64,000 nucleotides of DNA. It comes from Solirubrobacteraceae bacterium. GTDB lineage: Bacteria > Actinomycetota > Thermoleophilia > Solirubrobacterales > Solirubrobacteraceae. The notes below the pieces were generated by a model. It made no database searches. It was not told where the DNA came from and saw nothing but the letters and a program-made list of their open reading frames with translations. Where the stretch lies: NCBI GenBank assembly GCA_031177685.1, contig JAPSGI010000006.1, forward strand, positions 124,001 to 188,000. The letters run 5' to 3'. A program made the position numbers and the translations under genes. Below, piece after piece: positions 41,342 through 50,369 of the stretch (its first letter is position 1; each line of letters opens with the position of its first letter).

Positions 41342-42111
41342 GCCGGCGGCCGCACGCCGCGCAGCCGGCGCAGCGCGCGCCCGACCCGGCGCGGCACCGG
41401 GCGCGCGACGAAGTCCTCGTAGCGCCCGTCGCGCTTGAGCCGCAGGCCGGCGGTGGTGCAGCCCGCGAGCATGTTCTGGCGCGGCAGCGCGTAAGGCTCG
41501 TCCCAGCTGCCCTGCCCGGTGATCTGCACGGCGGCGCGGTAGCCGGCGGCGGCGCACGCGGCGCGGGTGGCCTCGTCCGCCAGGCCGTACGGGTAGGCGG
41601 CCACCTCCACCGGCGCTTCGAGCATCTCCTCGAGCATGCGGCGGCTGTCCCGCAGTTCGCGCCGCGCCTCGTTCGGCGCCAGCTTCGTCAAGTCCGGATG
41701 CGTGACCGTGTGCCCGCCGATCTCCACGCCGGCGCGCTGCAGCACGCGCAGGCTCTCCGCGCTGCGGATCCGCCAGCTCGGCGCATCCGGGTGCGGGCCG
41801 CCGAGCCAGCCGGTGACCGGGAACACGGTCGCGGGAAGGCCGCCCAGCACGTCGGGGAGCGCGTCGTCAAAGCCGTCGTCGAAGCTGAGCGCGACCAGGC
41901 CGGCGCCTGCGCCGGCCGCCACGCGGCGTGCCAGCTCGCCGACCGTGACGAAGCGGTAGCCGTAGGCGCGCAGGCGGGCGACGTGGCGGCGCAGCGCCTC
42001 GGGGGCGGTGAACAGCCGGTGCGGATCCTGGCGCAGCGGGACGCGCCCGACCGCGTGGTAGGCCAGGCACAGCGGCGCGAGACGGCGAGGCATCGCGACA
42101 TTCTCTGTCAT
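41338..42111 (-). CDS. Polysaccharide deacetylase (NodB-like)
   Basis: 257 residues (from ATG 42111). The NodB core is clear: LCLAYHAVG, then VALSFDDGFDDAL (catalytic Asp pair), GGHTVTHPDLTKL (metal His pair) and VAAYPYGLADEAT. It removes N- or O-acetyl groups from cell-surface polysaccharide; there is no obvious signal peptide, so it may act on lipid-linked precursors in the cytosol or be exported otherwise. ATG 42093 (MPRRLAP) is an alternative start. The divergent GTG of the next glycosyltransferase is just 2 nt away. Confidence 0.88.
   Translation of the reverse strand: MTENVAMPRRLAPLCLAYHAVGRVPLRQDPHRLFTAPEALRRHVARLRAYGYRFVTVGELARRVAAGAGAGLVALSFDDGFDDALPDVLGGLPATVFPVTGWLGGPHPDAPSWRIRSAESLRVLQRAGVEIGGHTVTHPDLTKLAPNEARRELRDSRRMLEEMLEAPVEVAAYPYGLADEATRAACAAAGYRAAVQITGQGSWDEPYALPRQNMLAGCTTAGLRLKRDGRYEDFVARPVPRRVGRALRRLRGVRPPA
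42099..42104 (+). promoter_or_regulatory. -10 box CATTCT
   Basis: CATTCT, 8 nt before GTG 42113, inside the 5' end of the divergent deacetylase gene. Confidence 0.4.
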
Positions 42112-42112
42112 C

Positions 42113-43354
42113 GTGCCGGCGCGCATGGAAGCCCGGCGGCTGGACATCCTCTACGCGGTCGAGCACCTGCTGCCGGCCACGGGGGGTGCCGAGCGCCACG
42201 CGCTGGACTGGCTGGGCGCGCTGGCGCGGCGCCACACGATCCGGGCCACGTGGCTGGAGGGCGGCAGCGACGCTCCCGCGCCCGGCGAGGCGCCCGGCAA
42301 GCTGCCCGCCGGCGTCGAAGGCGTGGCGGTGGCGGCGCCGGACGCGGACGGCGGCTACTGGGCTCGCAAGCGCGCGCGCCGCGAGCGGCTCGGCACCGCC
42401 GTCGCACGTGAGCTGGCGCGGCGCCCGGCCGACGTCGTGGTCACCGCGCTGCACGCCGCGCCGGGAGCGATCGCGGCGGCAGGGGAGGTAGGCGCGGCCT
42501 CGGTGCTGGTCCTGCACTCCTACGAGTCGCTGTGCAAGTACGCGTTCGACGCGGGCAGCGAGTGCCGGCCGCGGTCGGGCTGCCGCGCGTGCCCGCGCGC
42601 GCTCGCGCTGGACCCGGACGAGCGCCGCGAGCTGATCGCGGCGCGCGCCGCCCACGGGGAGGCGCTCGCCGCCGTCGCCTGCGTCGTCGCGCCCAGCCGC
42701 GCGGTCGCCGAGGCGTGCCGCGCCTGGTCGGGCCGCGAGGCGGCGATCGTGCCGGACGTTGCGGGGGTGGAGCCGGAGCGCGGGCCGGACAGCCGCGGCG
42801 CGGCCGCGCGCGAGGTCGGGCGTCATGCCGAGCCGGGAGCGGATGGTGCGGGTCGCATCCTGCTCGCTGCGGCGCGCTGGAGCCCCAACAAGGGCGCCGG
42901 GCTGCTCGCGCCGCTGGCCCGCGCGCTCGCGCCGCGACCGCTGGCGATCACGGCGCGCGGTCTGCCCGCGGAGCTCCGCGCGGAGCTGCAGGAACTGCGT
43001 CACGTCGACGTCGTCGCGAACGCGCCGATCCGCCACCTGCTCGCCGCGGCCTCTGTGCTCCTGGTGCCGTCGCAGTGGCCCGAGCCCTTCGGTCGCCTCG
43101 CCTTCGAGGGCCTCGCCGCCGGCGTCCCCACGCTCGCGTCCGCCGTCGGCGGCCTGCGCGAGTACGTGCCGGGGCCGCAGCTCGTCGACCCGCCCGGCAG
43201 CGTCGCCGCGTGGGCCGGCGCGGTGCGCGCGCTCGACGATCCCGAGCACCGCCGGGCGGCCCGCCGTGCCGGCATCCGGGCGGCCCGGCAGGTCGTCGCC
43301 GTGCCGCCCGCCGATCGCCTGGAGACCGTGCTGCGCGCGGCGGTCAGCGGCTGA
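42113..43354 (+). CDS. GT4-type glycosyltransferase with Cys cluster (paralogue)
   Basis: 413 residues from GTG 42113, or 409 from ATG 42125. VEHLLPATGGAERHALDWLG begins the fold; CRPRSGCRACPRALALD is the Cys cluster; ILLAAARWSPNKGAGLLAPL and VPSQWPEPFGRLAFEGLAAG match the 40145 protein closely, so the two are recent paralogues flanking the deacetylase in opposite directions. It likely adds a related sugar in the same glycan. Its last 11 nt overlap the converging methyltransferase gene. Confidence 0.87.
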   Translation: MPARMEARRLDILYAVEHLLPATGGAERHALDWLGALARRHTIRATWLEGGSDAPAPGEAPGKLPAGVEGVAVAAPDADGGYWARKRARRERLGTAVARELARRPADVVVTALHAAPGAIAAAGEVGAASVLVLHSYESLCKYAFDAGSECRPRSGCRACPRALALDPDERRELIAARAAHGEALAAVACVVAPSRAVAEACRAWSGREAAIVPDVAGVEPERGPDSRGAAAREVGRHAEPGADGAGRILLAAARWSPNKGAGLLAPLARALAPRPLAITARGLPAELRAELQELRHVDVVANAPIRHLLAAASVLLVPSQWPEPFGRLAFEGLAAGVPTLASAVGGLREYVPGPQLVDPPGSVAAWAGAVRALDDPEHRRAARRAGIRAARQVVAVPPADRLETVLRAAVSG

Positions 43355-44252
43355 GCCGGACGCCCGGCTCGTCGGGGAACACGACGCCGCGCCGCCGCAT
43401 CCGGTCGCGGTCGAACGCCACGTAGAGCGAGGAGGGGAACGCCATGCGCGGTCCCGCCACCTTGCGGGCGAGCGCGAAGACGTGATCGCGGCGCCGCCCG
43501 GTCCGGCGGCCCGGAAGCGCCGCCAGCGCCCGCAGCCCGCGGCCCAGCGCGTCCCTCGCCTCGTAGCCGGCGAGGTTCTCGACGCGCACGTCGGGGTCGA
43601 AGCCCGCCTCGCTCAGGACGAGCTCCACCTCGCCCGGCGTGAACTCGCGGTTGTGGCGCCCGTACCCGCCGTAGCCGGAGTAGCGGTGGTGCACGCTGCG
43701 CCCGCGCAGCAGCGCCGCCAGCTTGGTCGCCGCGATCGCGTTGGGCGTGGTCAGCAGCAGCCAGCCGCCCGGCGCCAGCACGCGGTTGGCCTCGTGGAGC
43801 AGGTGCGCGGGGGAGGAGACCAGGTGCTCCAGCACCTCCATGCACAGAACGAGCTCGAAGCTGCCGTCGGCGAACGGCCACACGTCGGACTCGGCGTCGA
43901 ACAGGCGCTGCTCGACGGTCGCCTCGCGGCCGTCCCAGGCCAGCGAGACCTCCGCGGCGGGCGCCGTCTCCCCGGGGCGCAGGCCGCCCGCGACGACCTG
44001 GTGGCCGCGCTCCAGCAGCAGCTGCGTGAACAGCCACGGCTCCGCGCCGAGCTCCAGCACGCGCGCGCCACGCTGGCCGGCCAGCACGCGCTCGGCCAGC
44101 CCGAGGCTCACCGCGAGCCGCCCCGCGCTGCGCGCCAGGTAGTGCTCGACCTCGGCGCGCGGCTCGTCTTCGGGCTCCCCGTCGCGATGGACGCGCCGGC
44201 GCGTGAGCCGCGCGCGCTCGCTGGCCGGGAGGGCGGGCCGCCGCGCCCGCAC
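43344..44252 (-). CDS. Class I SAM-dependent methyltransferase
   Basis: 302 residues. VLELGAEPWLFTQLLLERGH is motif I, FELVLCMEVLEHL and ANRVLAPGGWLLLTTPNAIA follow (Methyltransf_23/25-like). The C-terminal region (RHNREFTPGEVELVLSEAGF) is typical of enzymes in glycan clusters. GTG 44252 lies 3 nt after the stop of the ABC transporter half, so it is probably the third gene of the exporter operon. Confidence 0.82.
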   Translation of the reverse strand: MRARRPALPASERARLTRRRVHRDGEPEDEPRAEVEHYLARSAGRLAVSLGLAERVLAGQRGARVLELGAEPWLFTQLLLERGHQVVAGGLRPGETAPAAEVSLAWDGREATVEQRLFDAESDVWPFADGSFELVLCMEVLEHLVSSPAHLLHEANRVLAPGGWLLLTTPNAIAATKLAALLRGRSVHHRYSGYGGYGRHNREFTPGEVELVLSEAGFDPDVRVENLAGYEARDALGRGLRALAALPGRRTGRRRDHVFALARKVAGPRMAFPSSLYVAFDRDRMRRRGVVFPDEPGVRLSR

Positions 44253-44255
44253 CGC

Positions 44256-46061
44256 CTATGCCACCGCCTGCTCGGCCCAGTCCCGGTGCAGGCGCCAGTA
44301 GGCGCCGCGGGCCGCGAGGAGCTCGTCGTGCGTGCCCGTTTCGACGATCTCGCCGTGCTCGAGGACGACGATCTGCCCGGCGCGGCGGATGGTGGAGAGG
44401 CGGTGGGCGATCACGATCGCGGTGCGGCCCGCCAGCAACCGGCGCAGGCCCTCCTCGATGCGCGACTCGGTGTGGATGTCCACGTTGGACGTCGCCTCGT
44501 CGAGCACGAGGATGCGCGGGTCGGCGATCAGCGCGCGGGCGAAGGCGATCAGCTGGCGCTGGCCCGCGCTCAGCTGGGACCCGCGCTCGCCCACCTCGGT
44601 GTCGTAGCCGTCGGGCAGCGCGGCGACGAACTCGTGGGCGCCCACGGCCCGCGCCGCCGCAACGACCTGGTCGTCGGTGGCGTCCGGGCGCCCGAAGGCG
44701 ATGTTGTCGCGGATGGAGCCGGAGAAGAGGTAGCCCTCCTGCGGCACCACGCCCAGCTGCGAGCGCAGCGACTCCGCCCGCACGTCGCGCAGGTCGTGGC
44801 CGTCCACCGACACGCTTCCCTCGACGGGGTCGTAGAAGCGCGCCACCAGCTTGGCCAGCGTCGACTTCCCTGCGCCGGTCGCGCCGACCAGCGCGACGGT
44901 CTGCCCCGGCGGGACGTGCAGCGACACGTCGCGCAGCGCCCAGCCGGAATCCTCGCCCTCGCCGTAGCGGAACCGCACGCCGTCGAAGCGCACGTCGCCG
45001 TGCAGCCGGCCCAGGGCGAGCGCGTCCGGCTTGTCGACGAGGTCCGGCGACTCGTCGAGCAGCTCGAAGATCTTGTCCAGCGCGGCCATGCCCGCCTGGT
45101 AGGTGGTGTAGAGCTGGGACAGCTGCTGGATCGGGTCGAAGAAGTTGCTCATGGCCGCCACGAAGGCCACCAGCACGCCGACCGTCACGTCGCCCTGGAT
45201 CGCCTGGTGGCCGCCGTAGAGCAGGATCCCCACGGTGGCCAGCGCCGACATCAGCTCGATCGCCGGAAAGTAGGCGGCATTGAGGTAGACCGTCTTCATG
45301 TTCGCCGCGCGGTTGTCCTCGTTGAGCTCGCCGAAGCGCTCCACGTGGCGGCGCTCCTGGCCGAACGCCCGCACGACGCGCACACCGGACAGCGTCTCCT
45401 GCAGGTAGGAGGTGATCCAGGCGATCTTCTCGCGCGTGATCCGGTAGGCGTCCGCGGAGGCGATCCGGAAGGCCAGCGAGCCCAGCAGCACCACGGGGAC
45501 GATCAGGAAGGTGAGCAGCGCCAGCTCCGCGTCGAGGATCAGCAGGATCGCGATCGTCCCGATCAGCGTCAGCGAGGCCTGGAACAGCGTCACGACGCCG
45601 TCGGAGACGAGCTGGTCGAGCGCCTGCACGTCATTGGTCATGCGCGACACCAGGACGCCCGCCCGCTTGCGCGAGTAGAAGCCGATCGACAGCGTCTGCA
45701 GGTGCTCGAAGATGCGGATGCGCAGGTCCTGCAGCGCGCGCTGTCCCACCCAGCCGACGAGGTAGGTCTGCAGCGAGCTCGCGCCCCACAGCAGCAGGGC
45801 GGAGCCGACGAAGGCGACCACCACCCAGTTGAGCGTCGAGACGTCGCCCGCCACGATCCCGTCGTCGATGGCCAGCTTGGCCAGCGGCGCGGGCGCCAGC
45901 GCGGCGGCCGTCCCCAGGACCAGGGCCCCGAACATCGCGGCCACGCGCCAGCGGTACGGGCGCAGCAGCTCGACGAGCCCGCGGACCTTGCGCCCGCGGC
46001 CCGACGTCCCGCGCAGGCGGCGCAGGACGTCCTCGCGCACCGCGCTGGCCCGCGCCCTCAC
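44256..46061 (-). CDS. ABC exporter half (canonical Walker B subunit)
   Basis: 601 residues: six membrane helices in residues ~30-320 (TMD type 1), then an NBD with Walker A VGATGAGKSTLAKLV, Q-loop VPQEGYLFSG, signature QLSAGQRQ, Walker B ILVLDEATSNVD with the catalytic Glu, and the H-loop IVIAHRLST. In heterodimeric exporters the partner with canonical Walker B has an altered signature, and LSAGQ instead of LSGGQ fits that. GTG overlaps the preceding TGA. Substrate unknown; lipid, glycolipid or drug. Confidence 0.9.
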   Translation of the reverse strand: MRARASAVREDVLRRLRGTSGRGRKVRGLVELLRPYRWRVAAMFGALVLGTAAALAPAPLAKLAIDDGIVAGDVSTLNWVVVAFVGSALLLWGASSLQTYLVGWVGQRALQDLRIRIFEHLQTLSIGFYSRKRAGVLVSRMTNDVQALDQLVSDGVVTLFQASLTLIGTIAILLILDAELALLTFLIVPVVLLGSLAFRIASADAYRITREKIAWITSYLQETLSGVRVVRAFGQERRHVERFGELNEDNRAANMKTVYLNAAYFPAIELMSALATVGILLYGGHQAIQGDVTVGVLVAFVAAMSNFFDPIQQLSQLYTTYQAGMAALDKIFELLDESPDLVDKPDALALGRLHGDVRFDGVRFRYGEGEDSGWALRDVSLHVPPGQTVALVGATGAGKSTLAKLVARFYDPVEGSVSVDGHDLRDVRAESLRSQLGVVPQEGYLFSGSIRDNIAFGRPDATDDQVVAAARAVGAHEFVAALPDGYDTEVGERGSQLSAGQRQLIAFARALIADPRILVLDEATSNVDIHTESRIEEGLRRLLAGRTAIVIAHRLSTIRRAGQIVVLEHGEIVETGTHDELLAARGAYWRLHRDWAEQAVA

Positions 46062-47827
46062 AGCCCCGCCACCTGTGCCTCGCGCGGCTTCTCGGTCAGG
46101 AACACCTGGTCGGGCAGCCCCTTCTCCACGATGTCGCGGTACAGCCCGGAGCGCTCGCGCAGCTCGTCGTGCGTGCCGCGCGCGATCAGCCGTCCGCGCT
46201 CCAGCACGGCGATCTCGTCGGCCAGCGAGATCGTCGAGAGACGGTGGGCGACGATGAACGTGGTGCGCCCCGCCATGACCTCGCGCAGCGCGCCCTTGAT
46301 CTCCTGCTCGGTCGAGGCGTCCACCGAGGAGGTCGCGTCGTCCAGGATCAGGATCCGCGGGTCGGCCAGCAGCGCGCGGGCGATCGCGATCCGCTGGCGC
46401 TGCCCGCCGGACAGCGTGAGCCCGCGCTCGCCGATCAGCGTGTCATAGCCGTCGGGCAGCTCCGCGACGAACCCGGCGGCCTGGGCGCGCCGCGCCGCCT
46501 CCTCGACCTCCGCGCGGGTCGCGTCCGGACGCGCGTAGGCGATGTTCTCGTGCACGCTGGCCGAGAACAGGAACGGGTCGTCGGTGACCAGCGCGATCTC
46601 CTGGCGCAGCGACGCCATGTCGACCTGCGCCACGTTCGCCCCGTCGATCAGCACCTCGCCGGCGTCGACGTCGTACAGGCGCGGGATCAGCGACACCAGC
46701 GAGGTCTTTCCCGAGGCGGTCGCGCCGACGAGCGCGAGCGTCGTCCCCGCCGGCACGTCGAGGTCCACTCCGCGCAGCGCCGGCTCGACGGCGCCCGGAT
46801 ACGTCATCGTGACCCGGCGCAGCTCCACGTGGCCGTCGCCGGGCGGCAGCGACGGCGCGCCCGCCGGGGCGGTCATCGCCGGCCGGCGGTCCAGCAGCTC
46901 GAACACGCGCGCGCCCGAGGCGACGGCGCGCTGCGCCATGCCGAGGAAGATGCCCAGGGACCGCATGGGGGAGATCAGCATCAGCAGGTAGGCGTAGAAC
47001 GCCGTGAACTCGCCGATGGTCAGCGAGCCGTCGATTACGCGCCGGCCGCCGAAGAACAGGATCGCGGCGAGCCCCAGGCTGGGCAGGAAGCCGATGAACG
47101 GGTTGTAGAACGCGCGCAGCCGCGTCGAGAGCATCGCCTGGTCGAACACGCGCGTGACGCTGTGGCGGAAGCGCGCGACCTGGTGTCGCTCGCGCGCGAA
47201 CGCCTTGACCACGCGGATGCCGGAGACGTTCTCCTCCGCGGTGGCGGTCAGCTCGGCGATGCGCTGCTGGACTTCCTGCAGCGCCGGCCGGTTGCGCTTG
47301 CCGTACTGCCAGCCGATCAGCACGACGAACGGGACGGGGGCCAGCGCGATCGCCGCCAGCCCCGGCTCGAGGACCAGCATCGCCGCCGCGCCGATCGACA
47401 GCGTGAGGAACGACTGCAGCAGGAAGACGAGCCCGTAGCCGAGGAAGAAGCGGACCGCCTGCAGGTCCACCGTGGCGCGCGACATGAGCTGCCCCGTCTG
47501 CTGGCCGTCGAAGAACCCCAGCTCGAGCGCCTGCAGGTGCGCGTACATGCGGTTGCGCAGGTCCAGCTCCACGCCGAGCGACACGCGTCCCGCGATCAGG
47601 CGCCGCGCCACGGTGAGCGCCAGGCGCGCCAGCCCCGCACCCGCGACGACCAGCGCGACGAGCTGCAGCCCCGCGCGGTCGCCCTGCTCGATCTGGTCGA
47701 TCGCGCGCCCGATGAGCCAGGGGATCGCCACGGTGGCGCCGATGGCCAGCGAGGCCAACCCCAGCGACCACAGGACGCCCACCCGGTAGGGGCGTAGGAA
47801 TCCGAGCAGCCGGAGGAACGTCCGCAC
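46058..47827 (-). CDS. ABC exporter half (degenerate Walker B subunit)
   Basis: 589 residues, six membrane helices then an NBD: Walker A VGATASGKTSLVSLI, Q-loop VTDDPFLFSAS, signature TLSGGQRQRIAI, Walker B ILILDDATSSVD where Asp replaces the catalytic Glu. Together with the LSAGQ of its partner this gives one consensus and one degenerate ATP site, as in TM287/288- and BmrCD-type heterodimers. GTG 47827 is 7 nt after TATACT, so it begins a leaderless operon with the other half and a methyltransferase. Confidence 0.9.
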   Translation of the reverse strand: MRTFLRLLGFLRPYRVGVLWSLGLASLAIGATVAIPWLIGRAIDQIEQGDRAGLQLVALVVAGAGLARLALTVARRLIAGRVSLGVELDLRNRMYAHLQALELGFFDGQQTGQLMSRATVDLQAVRFFLGYGLVFLLQSFLTLSIGAAAMLVLEPGLAAIALAPVPFVVLIGWQYGKRNRPALQEVQQRIAELTATAEENVSGIRVVKAFARERHQVARFRHSVTRVFDQAMLSTRLRAFYNPFIGFLPSLGLAAILFFGGRRVIDGSLTIGEFTAFYAYLLMLISPMRSLGIFLGMAQRAVASGARVFELLDRRPAMTAPAGAPSLPPGDGHVELRRVTMTYPGAVEPALRGVDLDVPAGTTLALVGATASGKTSLVSLIPRLYDVDAGEVLIDGANVAQVDMASLRQEIALVTDDPFLFSASVHENIAYARPDATRAEVEEAARRAQAAGFVAELPDGYDTLIGERGLTLSGGQRQRIAIARALLADPRILILDDATSSVDASTEQEIKGALREVMAGRTTFIVAHRLSTISLADEIAVLERGRLIARGTHDELRERSGLYRDIVEKGLPDQVFLTEKPREAQVAGL

Positions 47828-47834
47828 TTCAGAA

Positions 47835-47840
47835 AGTATA
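47835..47840 (-). promoter_or_regulatory. -10 box TATACT, leaderless promoter
   Basis: TATACT on the minus strand, 7 nt before GTG 47827. It is the closest to consensus of the boxes seen. A CCGGC/GCCGG hairpin (about 47843-47857) between it and the upstream gene's stop may end transcription from the 47861-50086 gene. Confidence 0.65.
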
Positions 47841-47860
47841 GTGCCCGGCGGAAGGCCGGA

Positions 47861-50086
47861 TCAGCGCGGCGTGATGCGCAGCGTATGGGGACCGCGCACG
47901 GATAGGTCGAGCGTCACCGCGATCGACCCGTCGCCTTCCCGCGTGACCGGGGCGCCGCGGCCGTCGAGCGTCGCGGTCGGGCGGCGCGCCCAGCCGCCGT
48001 TCAGGCGCAGCGTCGTGGGGCCGTCGCCCCGCAGGGTCGCGACCACGGGCCGGTCCGCACGCAGGCCCATGCGCTCGGTCAGGAACGTGATGCCCGACAG
48101 GTTGTGCAGGCGCGCCTCGAAGCCGTTGCGCCGCGCGAGCGGCGGCCCGTCCTCCACGCGCTGGCCGGTCGCGCTCCCCGGCGACACGCCGCTCTCGGGC
48201 GCCGAGATCGTTTCCGGTTCGGGCACGACGCGCCGCGCAGAGCCGCCGCGCGCGTGGTTGGTCGCCCACACCTCGCCGAAGGAGTCGACGGCCGGCGCCG
48301 CGCGGACCCGCATGCCGTCGACCCAGTAGGCGCCGTCGAAGGTCAGTCCGAAGGCCGGCACGTCCATCGACGGGTAGCGCTTGTAGCGGACCTCGGCCGG
48401 GGCGACCTGGCGGCGCGCGCCCGCGAACCAGGCCGCCGGCCGGCGGCCGATCGTGTCGGACAGCGCGTACGAGTAGTGCTCGTCGCCGTGGTGGTGGTGG
48501 AAGCGGTAGTGATTGCCGGCGGCACGGAAGCTCTCCACCTGCGCCAGCACACCGCTGATGGGGACGAACTCGTCGCCGGTGCCGTGGGTGATCTCGTAGG
48601 GCAGGTTGAGCGCGTTGTCGACGATCAGGTTGGTGAAGCCCGGGATGCGCCATTCGGGCGTGGAGTCCGGCGGATCGGGGGGCGACCAGTGGAAGTACGC
48701 GGGCGGTCCCACGTACAGCGACACGCGCGCGAAGGCGTCGGGCATGAGCAGGCCCAGCCGGTAGGACATGTAGCCGCCCATCGAGTATCCGCCCATGTAC
48801 GTGCGCTCGGAGTCGCCACGGAAGCGCCGCCGGACGTCGCGCCACGCCTCCAGCACGTCGACCAGCGAGCTGTCCAGATACCACGAGTTCGTGCCCCGTC
48901 CCAGCGGCGTGAACACGACCGCACCGAGCGCCTCGGACATGTGGCGCATCGAGTCCGGCGTGACCGTCCGGTAGAGGTTGTGGCTGAAATCCTGCGGATG
49001 CCCCCACAGGACGAGTGGCAGCCTGCGCCCGCTTCGCCACGCACCGGGGATCCACACGCCGTAGGGCTGCCAGCGCGAGCGGAAGTTCGGGCGCGGGTAG
49101 CCCGCGAAGCCGCCGGACTCCGGCGCGCCATCCTGCTTGAGGTCGACCCCCTCACCGAGGTCCATGCCGGAGCGGAAGATCGCGTTGTAGAAGCCCGGGA
49201 CGATGCGGAACGGCCGCGACCGACGCTGCTGCAGCGCCCGCACGTCCAGCGCCAGCGCGAACGACCCGACGTCGCCGGACGCGAGCGTCACCGCCTGGCG
49301 GTGGTCGCCCCAGTGGTCGACGAGATACGGCCAGTCGTTGTCGCCCGGCATCGCGGCGTCGTACGCGGACGGGCCGCCGCCCTCCGGCGTCTCGAAGCGC
49401 GCCGCGCCGTCCGCCACGCCCGCCGCCGCCCACAGCCGCGCCCCGGGGGCGATCGGCCCCAGCGCGTCGAGGGGAACGGCCGCCTCGATCGCGTTCTCGA
49501 CCAGGTCCGCACCGACCCGGATCGGGCGCGCCGTCCCGGCGCCGTCGACGATGCGGCCCGTGCGGCCGGTCAGCGTGACGAAGTGGTCCGCGCCCGCGCT
49601 GCGCAGCCCGGAGCCGTCCGGCCAGCTCGACGCGCCGGTGCTCGCGTCGCCGTCGGCGTCGATCGCCACGGTGACGACCGCCGCGTCGGCGACCTGCATC
49701 GTCTGCAGCGCCACCAGCAGGTGCAGGGAGCGCTCGTCGGCGGCCACGCGCAGCTCCCGCAGGTCGGCGGCGTTGTACCCGTGGCGGGCCGGGTCGCCCG
49801 CGTAGCGCACGTCGCCGGTGGTCCCCGCGAGGTCGCCGGAGAAGGCCGGCGAGTCCGGGGCGCGGTTGCGGTCGGCGCCGTAGTCGTCGTAGAGGAAGTC
49901 GGTGTAGATCAGCTCGCCGCGCGAGATCTGGACGCGCCCGGCGAGGTTCGTGGGCGTCCCGCGCCACTCGCCCAGCCGCCCGTCGGCGGAGTGGGGCAGC
50001 GCGCGCACGCGTCCGCGCGTCGCGTCCGCCGGCGCCGCGACGGCCAGCAGCGCGAGTCCGGCGAGGATGATCGCCCGTAACCGCAT
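47861..50086 (-). CDS. Secreted alpha/beta hydrolase with N-terminal sheet domain
   Basis: 741 residues. A signal peptide (MRLRAIILAGLALLAVAAPADA) precedes a ~260-residue beta-rich region (WRGTPTNLAGRVQISRGELI) resembling carbohydrate-binding or glucodextranase-C-like modules. The hydrolase domain (residues ~320-620) has GYSMGGY with Ser435 as nucleophile, preceded by PLVLWGHPQDF, and an acidic/His segment (GTGDEFVP and HHHHGDEHYSY) that would complete the triad. A C-terminal Ig-like domain (SGITFLTERMGL to the end) follows. It may be an esterase or depolymerase acting outside the cell; substrate unknown. ATG 50086, TAGACT 13 nt upstream. Confidence 0.75.
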   Translation of the reverse strand: MRLRAIILAGLALLAVAAPADATRGRVRALPHSADGRLGEWRGTPTNLAGRVQISRGELIYTDFLYDDYGADRNRAPDSPAFSGDLAGTTGDVRYAGDPARHGYNAADLRELRVAADERSLHLLVALQTMQVADAAVVTVAIDADGDASTGASSWPDGSGLRSAGADHFVTLTGRTGRIVDGAGTARPIRVGADLVENAIEAAVPLDALGPIAPGARLWAAAGVADGAARFETPEGGGPSAYDAAMPGDNDWPYLVDHWGDHRQAVTLASGDVGSFALALDVRALQQRRSRPFRIVPGFYNAIFRSGMDLGEGVDLKQDGAPESGGFAGYPRPNFRSRWQPYGVWIPGAWRSGRRLPLVLWGHPQDFSHNLYRTVTPDSMRHMSEALGAVVFTPLGRGTNSWYLDSSLVDVLEAWRDVRRRFRGDSERTYMGGYSMGGYMSYRLGLLMPDAFARVSLYVGPPAYFHWSPPDPPDSTPEWRIPGFTNLIVDNALNLPYEITHGTGDEFVPISGVLAQVESFRAAGNHYRFHHHHGDEHYSYALSDTIGRRPAAWFAGARRQVAPAEVRYKRYPSMDVPAFGLTFDGAYWVDGMRVRAAPAVDSFGEVWATNHARGGSARRVVPEPETISAPESGVSPGSATGQRVEDGPPLARRNGFEARLHNLSGITFLTERMGLRADRPVVATLRGDGPTTLRLNGGWARRPTATLDGRGAPVTREGDGSIAVTLDLSVRGPHTLRITPR

Positions 50087-50099
50087 CCGTCCGCGCGCC

Positions 50100-50105
50100 A
50101 GTCTA
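50100..50105 (-). promoter_or_regulatory. -10 box TAGACT
   Basis: TAGACT on the minus strand, 13 nt before ATG 50086; a short 5' leader of about 7 nt is predicted. Confidence 0.45.
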
Positions 50106-50174
50106 CGGACGCCCGCCCAGCGATCCGCCAGTACTCAGCCTTGCTTGACTCCTCCCGGCGGGCGCTCGGCTCGC

Positions 50175-50180
50175 CATACT
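50175..50180 (+). promoter_or_regulatory. -10 box CATACT, leaderless promoter
   Basis: CATACT, 6 nt before ATG 50187. Confidence 0.55.
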
Positions 50181-50186
50181 CCGCAG

Positions 50187-50369
50187 ATGGCTCGTCTCGG
50201 CGCCGGCCTGTGCGACTCGTGCCGCCACCAGCGGATCGTCCGCAACACCCGCGGCTCGTCGTTTTCGCTGTGCGAGCGCTCGCGCACCGACGCGGCGTTT
50301 CCGCGCTACCCGCGGCTGCCCGTGCGCGCGTGCAGCGGCTGGGAGATCCGCAAGGAGCGGGCGCGGTGA
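50187..50369 (+). CDS. Conserved small Cys-rich protein
   Basis: 60 residues: CDSCRHQRIVRNTRGSSFSL, then CERSRTDAAFPRYPRLPVRA and CSGW. The CxxC and two later cysteines with the invariant-looking RGSxFxLC and YPxLPVxxC pattern recur in short proteins of many actinobacteria and other phyla; I recognise the pattern but no function is known to me. Probably a zinc-binding structural or regulatory protein. The stop overlaps the Kelch lipoprotein start (GTGA 50366-50369). Confidence 0.75.
   Translation: MARLGAGLCDSCRHQRIVRNTRGSSFSLCERSRTDAAFPRYPRLPVRACSGWEIRKERAR

Noticed and set aside
41338-43354. Insertion-sequence origin of the inverted glycosyltransferase pair
   Set aside because: No transposase, terminal repeats or target duplications are seen around the pair.
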